64,000 nt of DNA from Paenibacillus silvisoli (lineage in GTDB: Bacteria > Bacillota > Bacilli > Paenibacillales > Paenibacillaceae), in NCBI RefSeq assembly GCF_030866765.1, contig NZ_CP133017.1, forward strand, positions 4,694,001 through 4,758,000, read 5' to 3'. The notes under the pieces are model-generated. The model saw only the letters and a program-made list of their open reading frames with translations. It did not search any database and was not told the origin of the DNA. This document shows positions 1 through 9,519 of the stretch, in pieces. Positions within the stretch are counted from its first letter, which is position 1. Each line of letters starts with the position of its first letter. A program made the position numbers and the translations under genes.

Positions 1-2
1 CG

Positions 3-347
3 GCGAAGCCTTCGCGGTCCTTGAAGCTTAGCCGGGAGCTCGAGGCATTCCTGACGCGATTCGTGAAGGAGCCGTTCAGCTCCGAGTCGCTGGAGGAGGC
101 GTTTCACTTCAACCCGGAATATTTATCCCGCTGCCTGAAGAAGCATACCGGCAAGACGCCCGTCCAATATATCCGCCACTTGAAGGTGGAGGAAGCCAAA
201 CGGCTGTTGGCCGCAAGCGACATGCCCGTTCCGGTCGTAGCGGAGTCGATCGGCATCGACGACTATAATTACTTTATCCGCCTGTTCCGCGAAACGGCCG
301 GTCAGACGCCGGGCGAATACCGCAGATCGAGGCAAGGCTTAAGTTAG
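3..347 (+). CDS. AraC-type DNA-binding domain, C-terminal end of a gene cut by the window edge
   Basis: This is the C-terminal part of an AraC/XylS-family regulator. The reading frame is open to the left edge, so the true start lies outside. The visible part has both helix-turn-helix units: the first around FNPEYLSRCLKKHTGK and the second around VAESIGIDDYNYFIRLFRE, followed by the usual TPGEYRR ending. In this kind of genome such domains usually end either a YesN-type response regulator or a sugar-responsive AraC protein; which one cannot be told here. It stops 167 bases before a histidine kinase gene on the same strand, but no link between the two is evident. Confidence 0.85.
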   Translation, partial: AKPSRSLKLSRELEAFLTRFVKEPFSSESLEEAFHFNPEYLSRCLKKHTGKTPVQYIRHLKVEEAKRLLAASDMPVPVVAESIGIDDYNYFIRLFRETAGQTPGEYRRSRQGLS

Positions 348-514
348 ATATTCAGACTGCAATTTTTATTAGGATTAGATAAACGTTACTTTTTCCCTTA
401 TTTATCCTAATTGTTGGAAAATTAATTCTATTGATGGAAAAGCCATTTTCATGATTAAATAGATATAATTACTTACATACGGTCTACGAATCAAAAACCT
501 ATTGGAGCGAGCCC

Positions 515-1645
515 ATGAGTGATATTATCCGATTTTTCGAAACGCACAAGAGCGGCATTATCGACAGTTGGATCGGGCGGCTCGAGCGAGCCTATCCAGG
601 GGAATACAACGCCGATAAGCTCCGGCAGCAGTGCATCCGTTACGTGCAGCTCATTGCGGATATCCATATCCCGATTGAGCAGCATGAGGTGTTCTCGGAC
701 TATAGAGCGTGGTGCGAGCTGTTATTCTCGAAGCGCATCCCGATCGAGCACATTCTGCAAAGCTCGCTATTTTTCAGGGAAGCCTTCTTCGAGAGGGTCG
801 GGGAATTCGAAGCCGACCGCGCGGAGCTGGTTTCCGTCATCGCACATGTCGTCTACCGGATCGATCAGTTCCAAACGGTTGTCTATTCCTACTTCTTCGA
901 CCATGCCCGCGGTAAAATCGAACAGCAGGACAAGCTCATCGAGAATATGCACGACGACAAGCTGAACCTGATCGGCAAAATGGCCTCCAGCATGGCGCAC
1001 GAGATCCGCAATCCGTTAACGTCCATCAAAGGCTTTACCGTGCTGATTCGAAAAGTTCTTCCGCCGGCATCTCTCCACATGATCGACAAATATTTGGATA
1101 TTATTGACAATGAATTCCGCAATATCGAAATGCAAATTACCGGCTTCCTCAGCTTCTCGCGCAAGCCGATCGCCGAAGAGAATCCCGAGCTGACGCCGAT
1201 CAACAGCCTGCTGGATAAGACGCTGCTTCTCGTCAATCCGCTCCTGCTTAACGAGAACATCGAGTTCACCGCGCATTTGGAACCCGGTTTGACTGCTCAC
1301 GTCCAGAAGGTCGCCATCATTCAGGTGTTTTCGAACCTGATGAACAATGCGATCGACGCGCTTCGCGACGCGGAGGGACGGGAACGGATGATTGCCGTCA
1401 AAGCCTTTTCTGATGGCGCTTACATTTACGTGCGGATCAGCAATACCGGACCGGAAATACCGGCCGCCATTCAAGCCAGCCTGTTCGATCCGTTCGTAAC
1501 GGGCAAAGCCGAAGGCACCGGACTCGGGCTTGCCATCTGCAAGCAAATCGTGGAGCGCAACAACGGGGAAATTACGTTTCAAACGAACAGCAGGGAAACG
1601 ACGTTTACGCTTCGTTTTCCATCCCCTGCAGCTGAACCTACATAA
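515..1645 (+). CDS. Soluble sensor histidine kinase, sporulation-kinase-like catalytic core
   Basis: A 376-residue histidine kinase with no membrane segment. Residues 1-140 form a helical N-terminal domain I cannot name. The phosphoacceptor region is AHEIRNPLTSIKGF with His162, a form typical of Bacillus KinA/KinC/KinE-type sporulation kinases. The ATPase domain follows, with N box NLMNNAIDAL and G2 box GTGLGLAICKQIVERN. No response regulator is adjacent, which fits a phosphorelay or orphan kinase; a role in Spo0A phosphorylation is inference only. The 167-base upstream region is AT-rich, has TATAAT at 464-469, and a small inverted repeat (TTAGGAT at 369-375, ATCCTAA at 404-410). Confidence 0.85.
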   Translation: MSDIIRFFETHKSGIIDSWIGRLERAYPGEYNADKLRQQCIRYVQLIADIHIPIEQHEVFSDYRAWCELLFSKRIPIEHILQSSLFFREAFFERVGEFEADRAELVSVIAHVVYRIDQFQTVVYSYFFDHARGKIEQQDKLIENMHDDKLNLIGKMASSMAHEIRNPLTSIKGFTVLIRKVLPPASLHMIDKYLDIIDNEFRNIEMQITGFLSFSRKPIAEENPELTPINSLLDKTLLLVNPLLLNENIEFTAHLEPGLTAHVQKVAIIQVFSNLMNNAIDALRDAEGRERMIAVKAFSDGAYIYVRISNTGPEIPAAIQASLFDPFVTGKAEGTGLGLAICKQIVERNNGEITFQTNSRETTFTLRFPSPAAEPT

Positions 1646-1685
1646 AGAAGCCTCCGGCGCATGCAATGCGGTTCCGGAGGCTTCT
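1646..1685. terminator. Bidirectional hairpin between convergent genes
   Basis: AGAAGCCTCCGG (1646-1657) pairs perfectly with CCGGAGGCTTCT (1674-1685). It begins directly after the kinase stop codon and lies just before the end of the minus-strand rhamnosidase gene. The T-run is weak on both strands. Confidence 0.6.
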
Positions 1686-1691
1686 CCATTT

Positions 1692-4094
1692 CTATTGCAA
1701 CGAGGATACCGCGGCCGCTTCGCAGCTTAGCTCGATCCCCGCCGCTTCAGGCAGCGACCGGCTCTCGCCGTTCGGCAGCGAGACGGTAACCGGCACGCCC
1801 GCCGGGGCGTTGATCTCGATCGTGAACCGGTCGTCCTCGCGGCGCCAGGAAACGTCCACTAAACCAAGCGGCGTTGAAGCGCGGCCCTTCGCCCAGCCGA
1901 GCTCGCCGATCACCGGCGCGATGCCGATTTCCGCAAAGCCCGGCTTCAACGGCTTAATGCCCAGCAGCTCCGCCGGGAATTCGTACAGCGGCAGCGCGCC
2001 CCAAGCATGGCAGTCGCTTCGTTCCGATACGGGGTCCTCCACCCAAGCCGTCAAATGCAGATCCACCTGCACGCGCCATGCATCCCACAGCTTGAACGTC
2101 TTGTCGTACAGACCCGTCATCGCAAGCGCCCGGAATAAATAATAAGACATCGCGGTCGAAATTTGCGCCAGCTCTTTGTTGCCAAGAATCCGTTCGGTCA
2201 ACGCTTTCGCCTCGCCGCCTTGCACGGTTCCGGTCAATACCGCCCATACTTGGGCATGCTGACTGTAGTCCTCCACAGCCGGGCCGTCCCGGAACATGCC
2301 GCGCTCGTCCGACCAGCAGCGCTCGCGCACGGCGTCGCGGACGGATGCCGCCCGTTCCCGGTATTCCGTCCCCATTTCCTTGCGTCCGGTCCACTCGAAC
2401 ATTTCGGCCGATTTGACAAGCGCATCTGCGTACATGAGACTGTACACCGTCAGCGGACCTTTGCGCGCGGCGTGCGGCGCTCCGGCATTGTCCTGCCAGG
2501 CGACCGTCCAATCGACGAACGACCAGTAGCCCTCCGGCATTTGCCCGACGAGACCGCTGTCCGCTTCCCTGCGGTTCTCGAACCAGCCGAGCACCGCGTC
2601 GATCGTAGGACGGTAAGCTTTGACCAGCGACGCATCCCCATAATGCATGTAGTGATCGTACACCATCATGATCCAAAACAACGCGAAGCCCGGAATGACC
2701 TGCCTGTCCACGGATGGATAGCGGCTTTGCAAAATACCGCTCGGCAGCAGCGAGCTGTGGAAGTCGCGGATCGTTTTCCGTCCGAGCCGGTCATCGCCGC
2801 TGACCGTGTACGTGAACAGCGCCTGAAGGCGGCTGTCCAGCTCGTACTGCATTTGCTCGTAGAACGGCGTATCCTCGTACGTTTCGTGCATGCAGCCGCG
2901 CAGCGTATTCAAGCTGATCTCCCACAGCGGCTGGAAGGTCGAGTCCGAGCCGTCGAACGAAGCGAGCTCCTCCAGCGGATATCCGCTTTGGCGGTAATCG
3001 ATGCCGGCCAGCGTAACCGGCTCGTCCCCGGCTTGAACCGTCACCCGAATGAACCGGAATCCTCTGCGATGAATCGGTTCATAGCTTTCGGGAATGACCG
3101 CTTCCGCATCGCCGGCGCCCGCCACCGTATAATAATCCTCAAAGCCGATCAGCGACTTGCCTTCCATGTCGTCGCGTACGCCTTTGTTCCGCGTATGGCC
3201 TTCTGGCGGGAATTCGTAGCTTTCCGCATACAGTACGGCTGCTTTCGCGCCTTTGCCCCCATAGAAGGAAACGCGGGGATAACCGCTCGTCATCCGCGAC
3301 GTATCAAGCTCGATCGTCAGCTTCTCGCCGGGCGCGAGCTCCAAGCCGATCAAGCTGTCTGGCGACTCGCCTGTATCCCACGTCCGCGTCCCGCACTGCC
3401 CCTGCATGATTCTTGCAAAAGGCCGCACCGTTTCCCGCATCGGCGGAATACTCCGCTCCGACAGCTGCCATCTGGTCAATTGCCCGAACATGGGGTCCAG
3501 CACGTTGCTGACGACCACGGCATCCGTCCAATCGCGGTCATCGTAATCGTTTCTAATGAAGCCGATCGGCAGCTTGCCCCCGTCTACGCGTTCCCCGCCG
3601 CCGATAAACAGCGTGAAGGTTTCTTTCTCGAACAGGAATGCGCCGGCGCCAAGCCGGAGTGTCCGCCAACGGTTATCCGTGCTTAACTCCTCCAGCAGCT
3701 GCCCGCTGCCATCCTTTAATTGCCCGTCCAGCAAAAATGCGCCCATATCCGAGCGCCAAACCGAAGCCGGTCCCGTCCGTCCGGCGTAATAGATCACTTG
3801 CGCAGACCATACGTTCTCGCCTTTGCGCAGCTTGTCCGAGACATCGACGACTTCGTAATAATGCGTGTTCAAGTCGCCTTTCAGCGGTCCGCTGGAGACC
3901 GGTTCGCCGTTCAGCCACAGTCTATAGCGGCTGTCCGCGGAAACGCTTACAGTAAGATGCGAATCGGATGGATCGGAAACATTGAAGCTGCGGCGAAAAT
4001 AAGCGATCTGCGGCTCATTCACCTCTGTACCCGGTCCATGTCCGGGGCGATGCGGCCAAATCCATTTTGCCTGCCATTTGCGGTTCTCTTCCAT
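1692..4094 (-). CDS. Alpha-L-rhamnosidase, GH78-type, cytoplasmic
   Basis: An 800-residue glycoside hydrolase expected to release alpha-L-rhamnose from plant or bacterial glycans. The N-terminus (RKWQAKWIWPHRPG) and beta-sandwich region match the start of bacterial GH78 enzymes. The (alpha/alpha)6 catalytic part begins near ETYEDTPFYEQMQYELDSR, the equivalent of the acidic motif around the general acid. The C-terminus has the usual beta domain (PLGLVDVSWRREDDRFTIEI). No signal peptide is present, so the substrate is probably an imported oligosaccharide. The ATG at 4094 is preferred over one 14 codons upstream because it is preceded by AAGGAGG. The LacI-family gene is divergent, so local control is plausible but not shown. 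Confidence 0.85.
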   Translation of the reverse strand: MEENRKWQAKWIWPHRPGHGPGTEVNEPQIAYFRRSFNVSDPSDSHLTVSVSADSRYRLWLNGEPVSSGPLKGDLNTHYYEVVDVSDKLRKGENVWSAQVIYYAGRTGPASVWRSDMGAFLLDGQLKDGSGQLLEELSTDNRWRTLRLGAGAFLFEKETFTLFIGGGERVDGGKLPIGFIRNDYDDRDWTDAVVVSNVLDPMFGQLTRWQLSERSIPPMRETVRPFARIMQGQCGTRTWDTGESPDSLIGLELAPGEKLTIELDTSRMTSGYPRVSFYGGKGAKAAVLYAESYEFPPEGHTRNKGVRDDMEGKSLIGFEDYYTVAGAGDAEAVIPESYEPIHRRGFRFIRVTVQAGDEPVTLAGIDYRQSGYPLEELASFDGSDSTFQPLWEISLNTLRGCMHETYEDTPFYEQMQYELDSRLQALFTYTVSGDDRLGRKTIRDFHSSLLPSGILQSRYPSVDRQVIPGFALFWIMMVYDHYMHYGDASLVKAYRPTIDAVLGWFENRREADSGLVGQMPEGYWSFVDWTVAWQDNAGAPHAARKGPLTVYSLMYADALVKSAEMFEWTGRKEMGTEYRERAASVRDAVRERCWSDERGMFRDGPAVEDYSQHAQVWAVLTGTVQGGEAKALTERILGNKELAQISTAMSYYLFRALAMTGLYDKTFKLWDAWRVQVDLHLTAWVEDPVSERSDCHAWGALPLYEFPAELLGIKPLKPGFAEIGIAPVIGELGWAKGRASTPLGLVDVSWRREDDRFTIEINAPAGVPVTVSLPNGESRSLPEAAGIELSCEAAAVSSLQ

Positions 4095-4399
4095 GTCAGC
4101 CTCCTTGTACGATGTACAATTTTCGCTTTCGTCCATGAATGCTATCCACTAGCTGTCCATTCTAGTATAATGAAATAATTGCCAGATAAATAGACCTTCC
4201 CCCCATCCGCTTCACGAAAAATAACGCTTCGGAATAAAGTCATGCATTCTGCTAATAAATGGAGTAAAGCGTTGAATTAATTAAGATATCCCTGCAATTA
4301 TTAAAGAATCTGTAAAGTATGGGCGCACACCGGACTTTAGATCGTTTATAATGGATTACAAAATACAGCTACTAGTCTCGTTGCTCCTGGGAGGATCAT
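4095..4399. other. Divergent intergenic region, rhamnosidase / LacI regulator
   Basis: 305 bases with no gene. It is AT-rich and has TATAAT at 4347-4352, about 50 bases before the lacI-type start, as a likely -10 box; no good -35 is seen. AACGCTT (4223-4229) and AAAGCGTT (4266-4273) form a widely spaced inverted pair resembling LacI/CcpA half-sites. Operator function is inference. Confidence 0.4.
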
Positions 4400-5455
4400 A
4401 TGTCCGCAACCATCAAAGATGTCGCGAAGCTGGCCGGAGTCGCCGTTTCGACCGTCTCCTACGCGCTGAACAACTCTACGAAAATTAGCGAAGAGACGAA
4501 GCGGAAAGTACTTAAGGCCGCCGAAGAACTGAGCTTTCGGCCAAGCGGCGCAGCTCGCAATTTAAAGAAACGCAAGAGCGAAACGATCGGTCTTTTCCTG
4601 AACGATCTCGGCGGTCCGTTTTACAGCCAGGTCATCGAAGGCGTTCAGGAAGTCGTGGCCGCCAACGGCTACAACTTGATTGTCTGCAGCACATACGGCG
4701 GCGAGAACAGCTCCGCGCACCGCTTCCTGCGGGAGCAATTCGTCGACGGCGCGATCATCATGGGAACCGCGATCAACGATAGCCTGATCCTGCAAAATGC
4801 ATCGGCATCCTTCCCGATCGTCGTGCTCGACCGGGAGCTGCGAGGCGACTACGTGCATAACGTGCATATCACCAATGAGCAAGGCGCATACGATGCGGTC
4901 ACGCACTTGATCAAGCTGGGACGCCGCAAAATCGAATTTCTAAGCGGTCCAAACCTTGCCTTCGATAACTCCCTCCGTTACGAAGGCTATAAACGGGCGC
5001 TCATGGAGCATGACGTGCCCGTGCCGGGCAAAATCAGCATGTACGGCCGCTATGTGGAAGCCGGCGGCTACCAGGCCATGAAGCTCATGATCGCAAGCAA
5101 CCAAGTTCCGGATGCGATCTTCGCGGCCAACGACGAAATGGCGATCGGCGCCATCCGCGCCCTGCATGAATCCGGCATTCGGGTGCCGGAGGACGTGGCC
5201 ATCGTCGGCTTCGACAATATCAACATCTCGCCGATTATCCGGCCCGCGCTCACGACGATCAGCCATTCCAAATACGAAATGGGCGCGATTGCGACACAGC
5301 TCGTCTTCAATGCGCGCAAGCACGAGAACGAGATCGTCCTGCCGACGCAGCTGATCGTACGTCAATCTTGCGGCTTCAAGGACGGCAAACAAGAGCCAGA
5401 CTACGACTCGATCGTCGCCTCCATTCTCCATGTCGGCGGGCGCAAACGCACGTAA
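4400..5455 (+). CDS. LacI/GalR-family transcriptional regulator
   Basis: A 351-residue repressor of the LacI family. Residues 3-57 hold the helix-turn-helix and hinge (ATIKDVAKLAGVAVSTVSYALN, then RNLKKRKSETIGLF). The rest is a type I periplasmic-binding-like effector domain with the usual landmarks (DGAIIMGT, PDAIFAANDEMAIGAIRALHE, DVAIVGFDNI). Translation starts at ATG after GGGAGGATC. The gene is divergent from the GH78 rhamnosidase gene and ends at a strong terminator. Control of rhamnoside use is a reasonable guess from position; the effector is unknown. Confidence 0.9.
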   Translation: MSATIKDVAKLAGVAVSTVSYALNNSTKISEETKRKVLKAAEELSFRPSGAARNLKKRKSETIGLFLNDLGGPFYSQVIEGVQEVVAANGYNLIVCSTYGGENSSAHRFLREQFVDGAIIMGTAINDSLILQNASASFPIVVLDRELRGDYVHNVHITNEQGAYDAVTHLIKLGRRKIEFLSGPNLAFDNSLRYEGYKRALMEHDVPVPGKISMYGRYVEAGGYQAMKLMIASNQVPDAIFAANDEMAIGAIRALHESGIRVPEDVAIVGFDNINISPIIRPALTTISHSKYEMGAIATQLVFNARKHENEIVLPTQLIVRQSCGFKDGKQEPDYDSIVASILHVGGRKRT

Positions 5456-5470
5456 CTTGATGTAAAGATA

Positions 5471-5520
5471 AAAAGCTTAATCCAGTCCCGTTTCGACGAC
5501 GGGCCGGATTAAGCTTTTTT
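5471..5520. terminator. Strong rho-independent terminator, bidirectional
   Basis: AAAAGCTTAATCC (5471-5483) pairs with GGATTAAGCTTTT (5506-5518), with an inner CCCG/CGGG stem and T/A runs on both sides. It sits between the convergent LacI-type gene and efeU. Confidence 0.9.
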
Positions 5521-5526
5521 GTTTGT

Positions 5527-7326
5527 TTACGCCATGCGATTGATACGCCCTTGAGAGGCAATGCTATACGAGTAGCGTATTAACAGATAGCATAGCAGCG
5601 CGGCTTGCGGGGCCAGCGTTTCCACGGAAGGGTACATGCCCAAGGCGCTTACCGATACGCGGTCGGACAGCGTATGCACCGGCAGCCAGCTCGCGACCTG
5701 CAAGGAGTGTATGCTCTCCCCGATGAATCGGAACACGAGCAGGTAGATGAAAGCCGATGCCGTCAAGAAGAACGGTCTCAGCGGCAGCTTGACGCTGTAT
5801 CTGATCATCAGCACGGCCAGCAGCGCGAGCAGTACGAGCGCGCCCGCGATCCCAAGCAGCATTTGCGCGGGATCGATCGATGGCGCCATGCCCACGAAGA
5901 AAATCGCGGTTTCCGCGCCTTCGCGGAAGATGGACAGCCCGGCAATCGCAAACAATGACCACAGGCTGCCGCGTGCCAGCGCGCCGCCGATCTGTTTGTC
6001 GATGAAGGCATTCCATGCGCGAAGATTGGACTTCTTATGGAGCCAGTTGCCGACAAGGAGCATGAAGAGGACGGCGGCGAGGCCGCTCAGCCCTTCGATT
6101 TTTTCCCGCATCGTACCGGATATCGCCTGCGACACGGCGTACGTGAGGATGACCGCCATGACGGCGCTCAGCGCCAGCCCGGCAAACGATCCGCCCCATA
6201 TCCAGCGGCGTTTGTCCGCATGGCCGGATTTGTTCAAATAGGCGATCAGCGCGGCAAGGACGAGAATGGCCTCTACCCCTTCCCGCAGCAAAATCGCGCC
6301 GGCGTCAAACGCGTTATAGCTCGCTTCCTCCAGCATCGGAGTCAGCTGAGCCTTCATGCCGGCGATCGTCTCCAGCGCTTTGTCCGTTTGCGGCGGAACG
6401 GAGACGAGATAGCCGGACGCTTCCGTCATCCGGTTCTCGATGTCGCGATAGACCGTCCCGGAACGGAGCTGGACTTCGCCTTCTATGCTCGGCCACATCC
6501 GGATGAACGCCTGCATCTGACCATCGGCTTCCCCGGCATGGCCAGCCTTCGCATCGGCCTCCGCCTGCTTCAGCACGGCTACGGCATCGGCAAGCGTAAC
6601 GCCCGCAGCCGTATCCGCCTTTGCTATTTTTCCTGCCGCATAGTCCTTCACTTCCTGCAGCAATCCGGCAGCTTCCCGCTCCGCTTGCTCGGCGCGCGGC
6701 GGCTCGGACCGAAGGGCGATCCGAATGAGGCTCATGCCCGTCTCAAGCGCGGCGTAGACGGCCGGGTTATCGCCGCGGATCGGCTGCTCGATCTTCTTCC
6801 ACATGCCGTCCAGCCCGCTGTAGTCCGCCTTCGCGGCGGACCAGGACGCGCTCTTAATATGCGCGTGCAGCTGCTCCAAGCGCGGAATAAGCGATGCGGC
6901 CGCGTCAGGTCCGGTGATCTGCGGCTCGCCGCCGGCAGCTTTGGCGTATGCATTGACCGCTTTGGCGGCTGCGGCCAGCGCTTTCTTCGCGGCCGCCGGA
7001 TCATCCTTCGCCGCCGCGGCGGCTTTCTGCGCGAGCGCGAGCGAGGAATTCACGTTCGCGGTCAGGCTGGAATCCGCGGCATCCGCTTCTTTCCACAGCC
7101 TGCTCGCCTCCGTGACGGCTTCCCGCGCGTCGTCGTACTTTTCTTGACCGATATCGACAAGCGCGTCGCCGATTAAAGGGAGCACTTGCGCGACTTGATC
7201 AGCTCCGCCGGAGGGAGCAGCGGCCGCAAACGTCCAGCCACCGGCCGCACTGAGCCAAAGCACAATCAGCACCAGCAGGGCTGCCGACCGCTTAAGAAAC
7301 AATTGTTTTCGTGTCGTCATCGTCAT
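5527..7326 (-). CDS. efeU: Iron permease EfeU (FTR1 family) with long N-terminal exported domain
   Basis: High-affinity iron permease of the FTR1/EfeU family, about 599 residues. The C-terminal half is a polytopic membrane domain with both REXXE iron-binding motifs, REGVEAIL and REGAETAIF. The N-terminal half has a signal sequence (LLVLIVLWLSAAGGWTFAAAA) and about 300 Ala/Lys-rich helical residues outside the membrane, as in Gram-positive YwbL-type permeases. The start is uncertain: ATG at 7326 lies 12 bases after GGAGG, while ATG at 7335 and GTG at 7350 are too close to that site. It is the last gene of efeO-efeB-efeU and ends at a strong terminator. Confidence 0.92.
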   Translation of the reverse strand: MTMTTRKQLFLKRSAALLVLIVLWLSAAGGWTFAAAAPSGGADQVAQVLPLIGDALVDIGQEKYDDAREAVTEASRLWKEADAADSSLTANVNSSLALAQKAAAAAKDDPAAAKKALAAAAKAVNAYAKAAGGEPQITGPDAAASLIPRLEQLHAHIKSASWSAAKADYSGLDGMWKKIEQPIRGDNPAVYAALETGMSLIRIALRSEPPRAEQAEREAAGLLQEVKDYAAGKIAKADTAAGVTLADAVAVLKQAEADAKAGHAGEADGQMQAFIRMWPSIEGEVQLRSGTVYRDIENRMTEASGYLVSVPPQTDKALETIAGMKAQLTPMLEEASYNAFDAGAILLREGVEAILVLAALIAYLNKSGHADKRRWIWGGSFAGLALSAVMAVILTYAVSQAISGTMREKIEGLSGLAAVLFMLLVGNWLHKKSNLRAWNAFIDKQIGGALARGSLWSLFAIAGLSIFREGAETAIFFVGMAPSIDPAQMLLGIAGALVLLALLAVLMIRYSVKLPLRPFFLTASAFIYLLVFRFIGESIHSLQVASWLPVHTLSDRVSVSALGMYPSVETLAPQAALLCYLLIRYSYSIASQGRINRMA

Positions 7327-7346
7327 GATTTCCATTCGCCTCCGAA

Positions 7347-8633
7347 TCACAGCAGCGTTTCACCGATGTAGCCGCCTTTGCGGACACCGGGGAAGCAGGC
7401 GAATACGGCGCTGCCGTGATGCAGAATGTATTCATTCAGCCTGTCGGTCGCCAGCTTGCGCTGCAGCGGGATGAACTGCTTGGCGATGTCGCGCTGATAG
7501 CTGATGAAGAGCAGGCCGGCATCCAGCTGCCCGGTCGTTTTGTCGAGCCCGCTGGAGTACGAATAGGAGCGCCGCAATATCCGCAGCGAGCCGTCGCCTC
7601 TCGCCAGACGCACATGGGAATCCATCGGAATGGCCGGTTTCCCTTTCTCATCCTTCGCGTTCAAATCCACCTTGTCGAACTCGCCGCGGCTGCCGATCGG
7701 CGCTCCGCTGTCGCGATGGCGGCCGAAGGTGCCCTCTTGATCCTTCAGCGTCGAGCGATCCCACACTTCGACGCGGATTCGGATGCGCCGCACGACCATA
7801 TAGCTGCCGCCCGCCATCCAAGACGCGCCGTCGCCCGACTGCGCCCAGACGACTTCGTTCATCGTTTGCTCGTCCCGGATGTCCGGGTTGCCCGTTCCGT
7901 CCTTGAAGCCCATCAAATTTCGCGGCGTTGCTCCCGCTTCGTCCGAGCCCGATGTCCGCTGGAAGCCCTCCTGCGTCCAGCGCAGGACGGCCTTCCCCCG
8001 CGCAATGCGGGCCAGATTGCGAATGGCGTGGAATGCAACCTGCATATCGTTGGCGCACACCTGCACGCCGAGATCGCCGCCGTTCCACTCCTCCCGCAGC
8101 GCGTCTCCGTTAAAATGCGGCAGCGGCTCGAAGCCCGCCGGCCGCTTCGACGCCAAGCCAAATCTATCGTCGAAGAAGGAAGGGCCGACGCCGAACGTAA
8201 TCGTGATGCGCGACGGATTCAGCCCCGCGGCTTCGCCCGTATCGGAAGGCGGCAAATTGCCGTTGTCGTTCGCCGTGCCGATTAACTCGCCGGACGTGAT
8301 GGCCGCCGCGGCCTCCGTCCACTTCTTGAACAGCTCCCGCACGTCCGAAGCGTCCTTCGTCGTCACGTCGAATGAAGCGAAGCAGATAAAATCCTGCGAC
8401 GGCGTCGTTATGCCGGCTTGATGCGAGCCGTAAAAATCGACGATGTCGCCGCTTTGTGCGGAAGCTTTATTTTCTTGCAGCAAGCCTTTCGCCCCGAGCA
8501 GTCCGCCCGTGCCCAGGCCGCCGAGGAGCAGCCCCGCTCCGCCGACGCCGGCCATCTTAAGCAGGTCGCGGCGGCTCACCGGCTTTGACCACATGCCGCC
8601 TTGTTTTTCTGGCCGATTCTTCTTCTCCGTCAT
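7347..8633 (-). CDS. efeB: EfeB, Tat-exported DyP-type haem peroxidase
   Basis: A 428-residue dye-decolorising-type peroxidase, the EfeB/YwbN component of the EfeUOB iron system; it is thought to oxidise Fe(II) or handle haem at the cell surface. The N-terminus has a twin-arginine signal (SRRDLLK near residue 20, then a Gly/Leu-rich hydrophobic stretch), so it is exported folded. The family signature GFKDGTGNP, containing the catalytic Asp, is present, as is the C-terminal FISYQRD motif. It starts 6 bases after the efeO stop and is followed directly by efeU. YwbN is a classic Tat substrate in Bacillus, which supports the assignment. Confidence 0.93.
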   Translation of the reverse strand: MTEKKNRPEKQGGMWSKPVSRRDLLKMAGVGGAGLLLGGLGTGGLLGAKGLLQENKASAQSGDIVDFYGSHQAGITTPSQDFICFASFDVTTKDASDVRELFKKWTEAAAAITSGELIGTANDNGNLPPSDTGEAAGLNPSRITITFGVGPSFFDDRFGLASKRPAGFEPLPHFNGDALREEWNGGDLGVQVCANDMQVAFHAIRNLARIARGKAVLRWTQEGFQRTSGSDEAGATPRNLMGFKDGTGNPDIRDEQTMNEVVWAQSGDGASWMAGGSYMVVRRIRIRVEVWDRSTLKDQEGTFGRHRDSGAPIGSRGEFDKVDLNAKDEKGKPAIPMDSHVRLARGDGSLRILRRSYSYSSGLDKTTGQLDAGLLFISYQRDIAKQFIPLQRKLATDRLNEYILHHGSAVFACFPGVRKGGYIGETLL

Positions 8634-8639
8634 AGCCGC

Positions 8640-9497
8640 TTACGCCCCCAGAATGGTGCCCATTTGCGACAGCGGCTCCGCCAACGCGTCAAGGGATTGG
8701 CTGAGCGCCTTCGTATCCGTTTCTTTCAGCTCCGTGAACAACACATAGCCGTCACCGGATTTGTATTTTTCCAGCTGCCCTTCCAGCTCCGCGAAACGAT
8801 CGCCGATTTGCTTTTCCAAGTCCGCATCCTTCTGCTCAAGCGTCGGCTTCAGCAGCTCGTAAATCTTCTTCGCGCCTTCGACGTTAGCGACGAAATCATA
8901 CAGGTCCGTGCGGGAGTAACGCTCTTCTTCGCCGGTTACTTTCGAGGACGAAACCTCGTTCAGCAGCTCGACGGCGCCCGTTACGAGCATCGTGCTGTCC
9001 ACCTCGACCGTCTCCATGAGCGCGCGCAGCGCTTTCACGTCGCTGAGCAGGCGATCGGCGAATTCGTTCATGCCTTCCGCCGAGTTATCGACCCACAGCG
9101 ACTTCTCGATCCGGTGGAAGCCGCGCCAGTCCGCGTCCGGCACGTCATTTTCGCGCGCGTCGATGTTCGGATCAAAATCGCCGAGCGATTCGGCAATCGG
9201 CTCGATCCGCTCGTAGTACATCCGCGTCGGCGCGTAAAGCTGTTTCGCGGTATCGATATCGCCGGCCTTCACGGCGTTCACGAATTTCTCCGTCTCTATA
9301 ATAAATTGGTCGCATTGCTCAATTCCGTAAGCGCGGTATTTTTCCTGCGCATCCGTCAAATCCACGGCTCCCGCGGCGGCATTGTTTGCCACGGCGTTCG
9401 CTGCCGTCTCGTTTGCCTTATTCTCGTTCTTGCTGCATCCCGATAGCACGATCGATGCTGCCGCCAACAGTACTGCCCCCGTATACAAAGCTTTCAT
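8640..9497 (-). CDS. efeO: EfeO, iron-binding surface lipoprotein
   Basis: A 285-residue lipoprotein of the EfeO/EfeM (imelysin-like peptidase M75) family that supplies iron to the EfeU permease. The N-terminus MKALYTGAVLLAAASIVLSGC ends in a lipobox with Cys. The mature protein is helical and acidic, with WRGFHRIEKSLW matching the HxxE-type metal motif of M75 proteins. There is no separate cupredoxin domain, as is usual in Gram-positive EfeO. ATG at 9497 is chosen because the lipoprotein signal begins there and GGGGAG lies upstream; longer readings run through the promoter. It is the first gene of the Fur-type-controlled efe operon. Confidence 0.9.
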   Translation of the reverse strand: MKALYTGAVLLAAASIVLSGCSKNENKANETAANAVANNAAAGAVDLTDAQEKYRAYGIEQCDQFIIETEKFVNAVKAGDIDTAKQLYAPTRMYYERIEPIAESLGDFDPNIDARENDVPDADWRGFHRIEKSLWVDNSAEGMNEFADRLLSDVKALRALMETVEVDSTMLVTGAVELLNEVSSSKVTGEEERYSRTDLYDFVANVEGAKKIYELLKPTLEQKDADLEKQIGDRFAELEGQLEKYKSGDGYVLFTELKETDTKALSQSLDALAEPLSQMGTILGA

Positions 9498-9519
9498 GGT
9501 TAGCACATCTCCCCAATAA

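Noticed and set aside
2163-3686. Long plus-strand open frame (507 codons) opposite the rhamnosidase gene
   Set aside because: Its translation is Arg/His-rich low-information sequence with no family match, and the minus strand encodes a complete GH78 enzyme.
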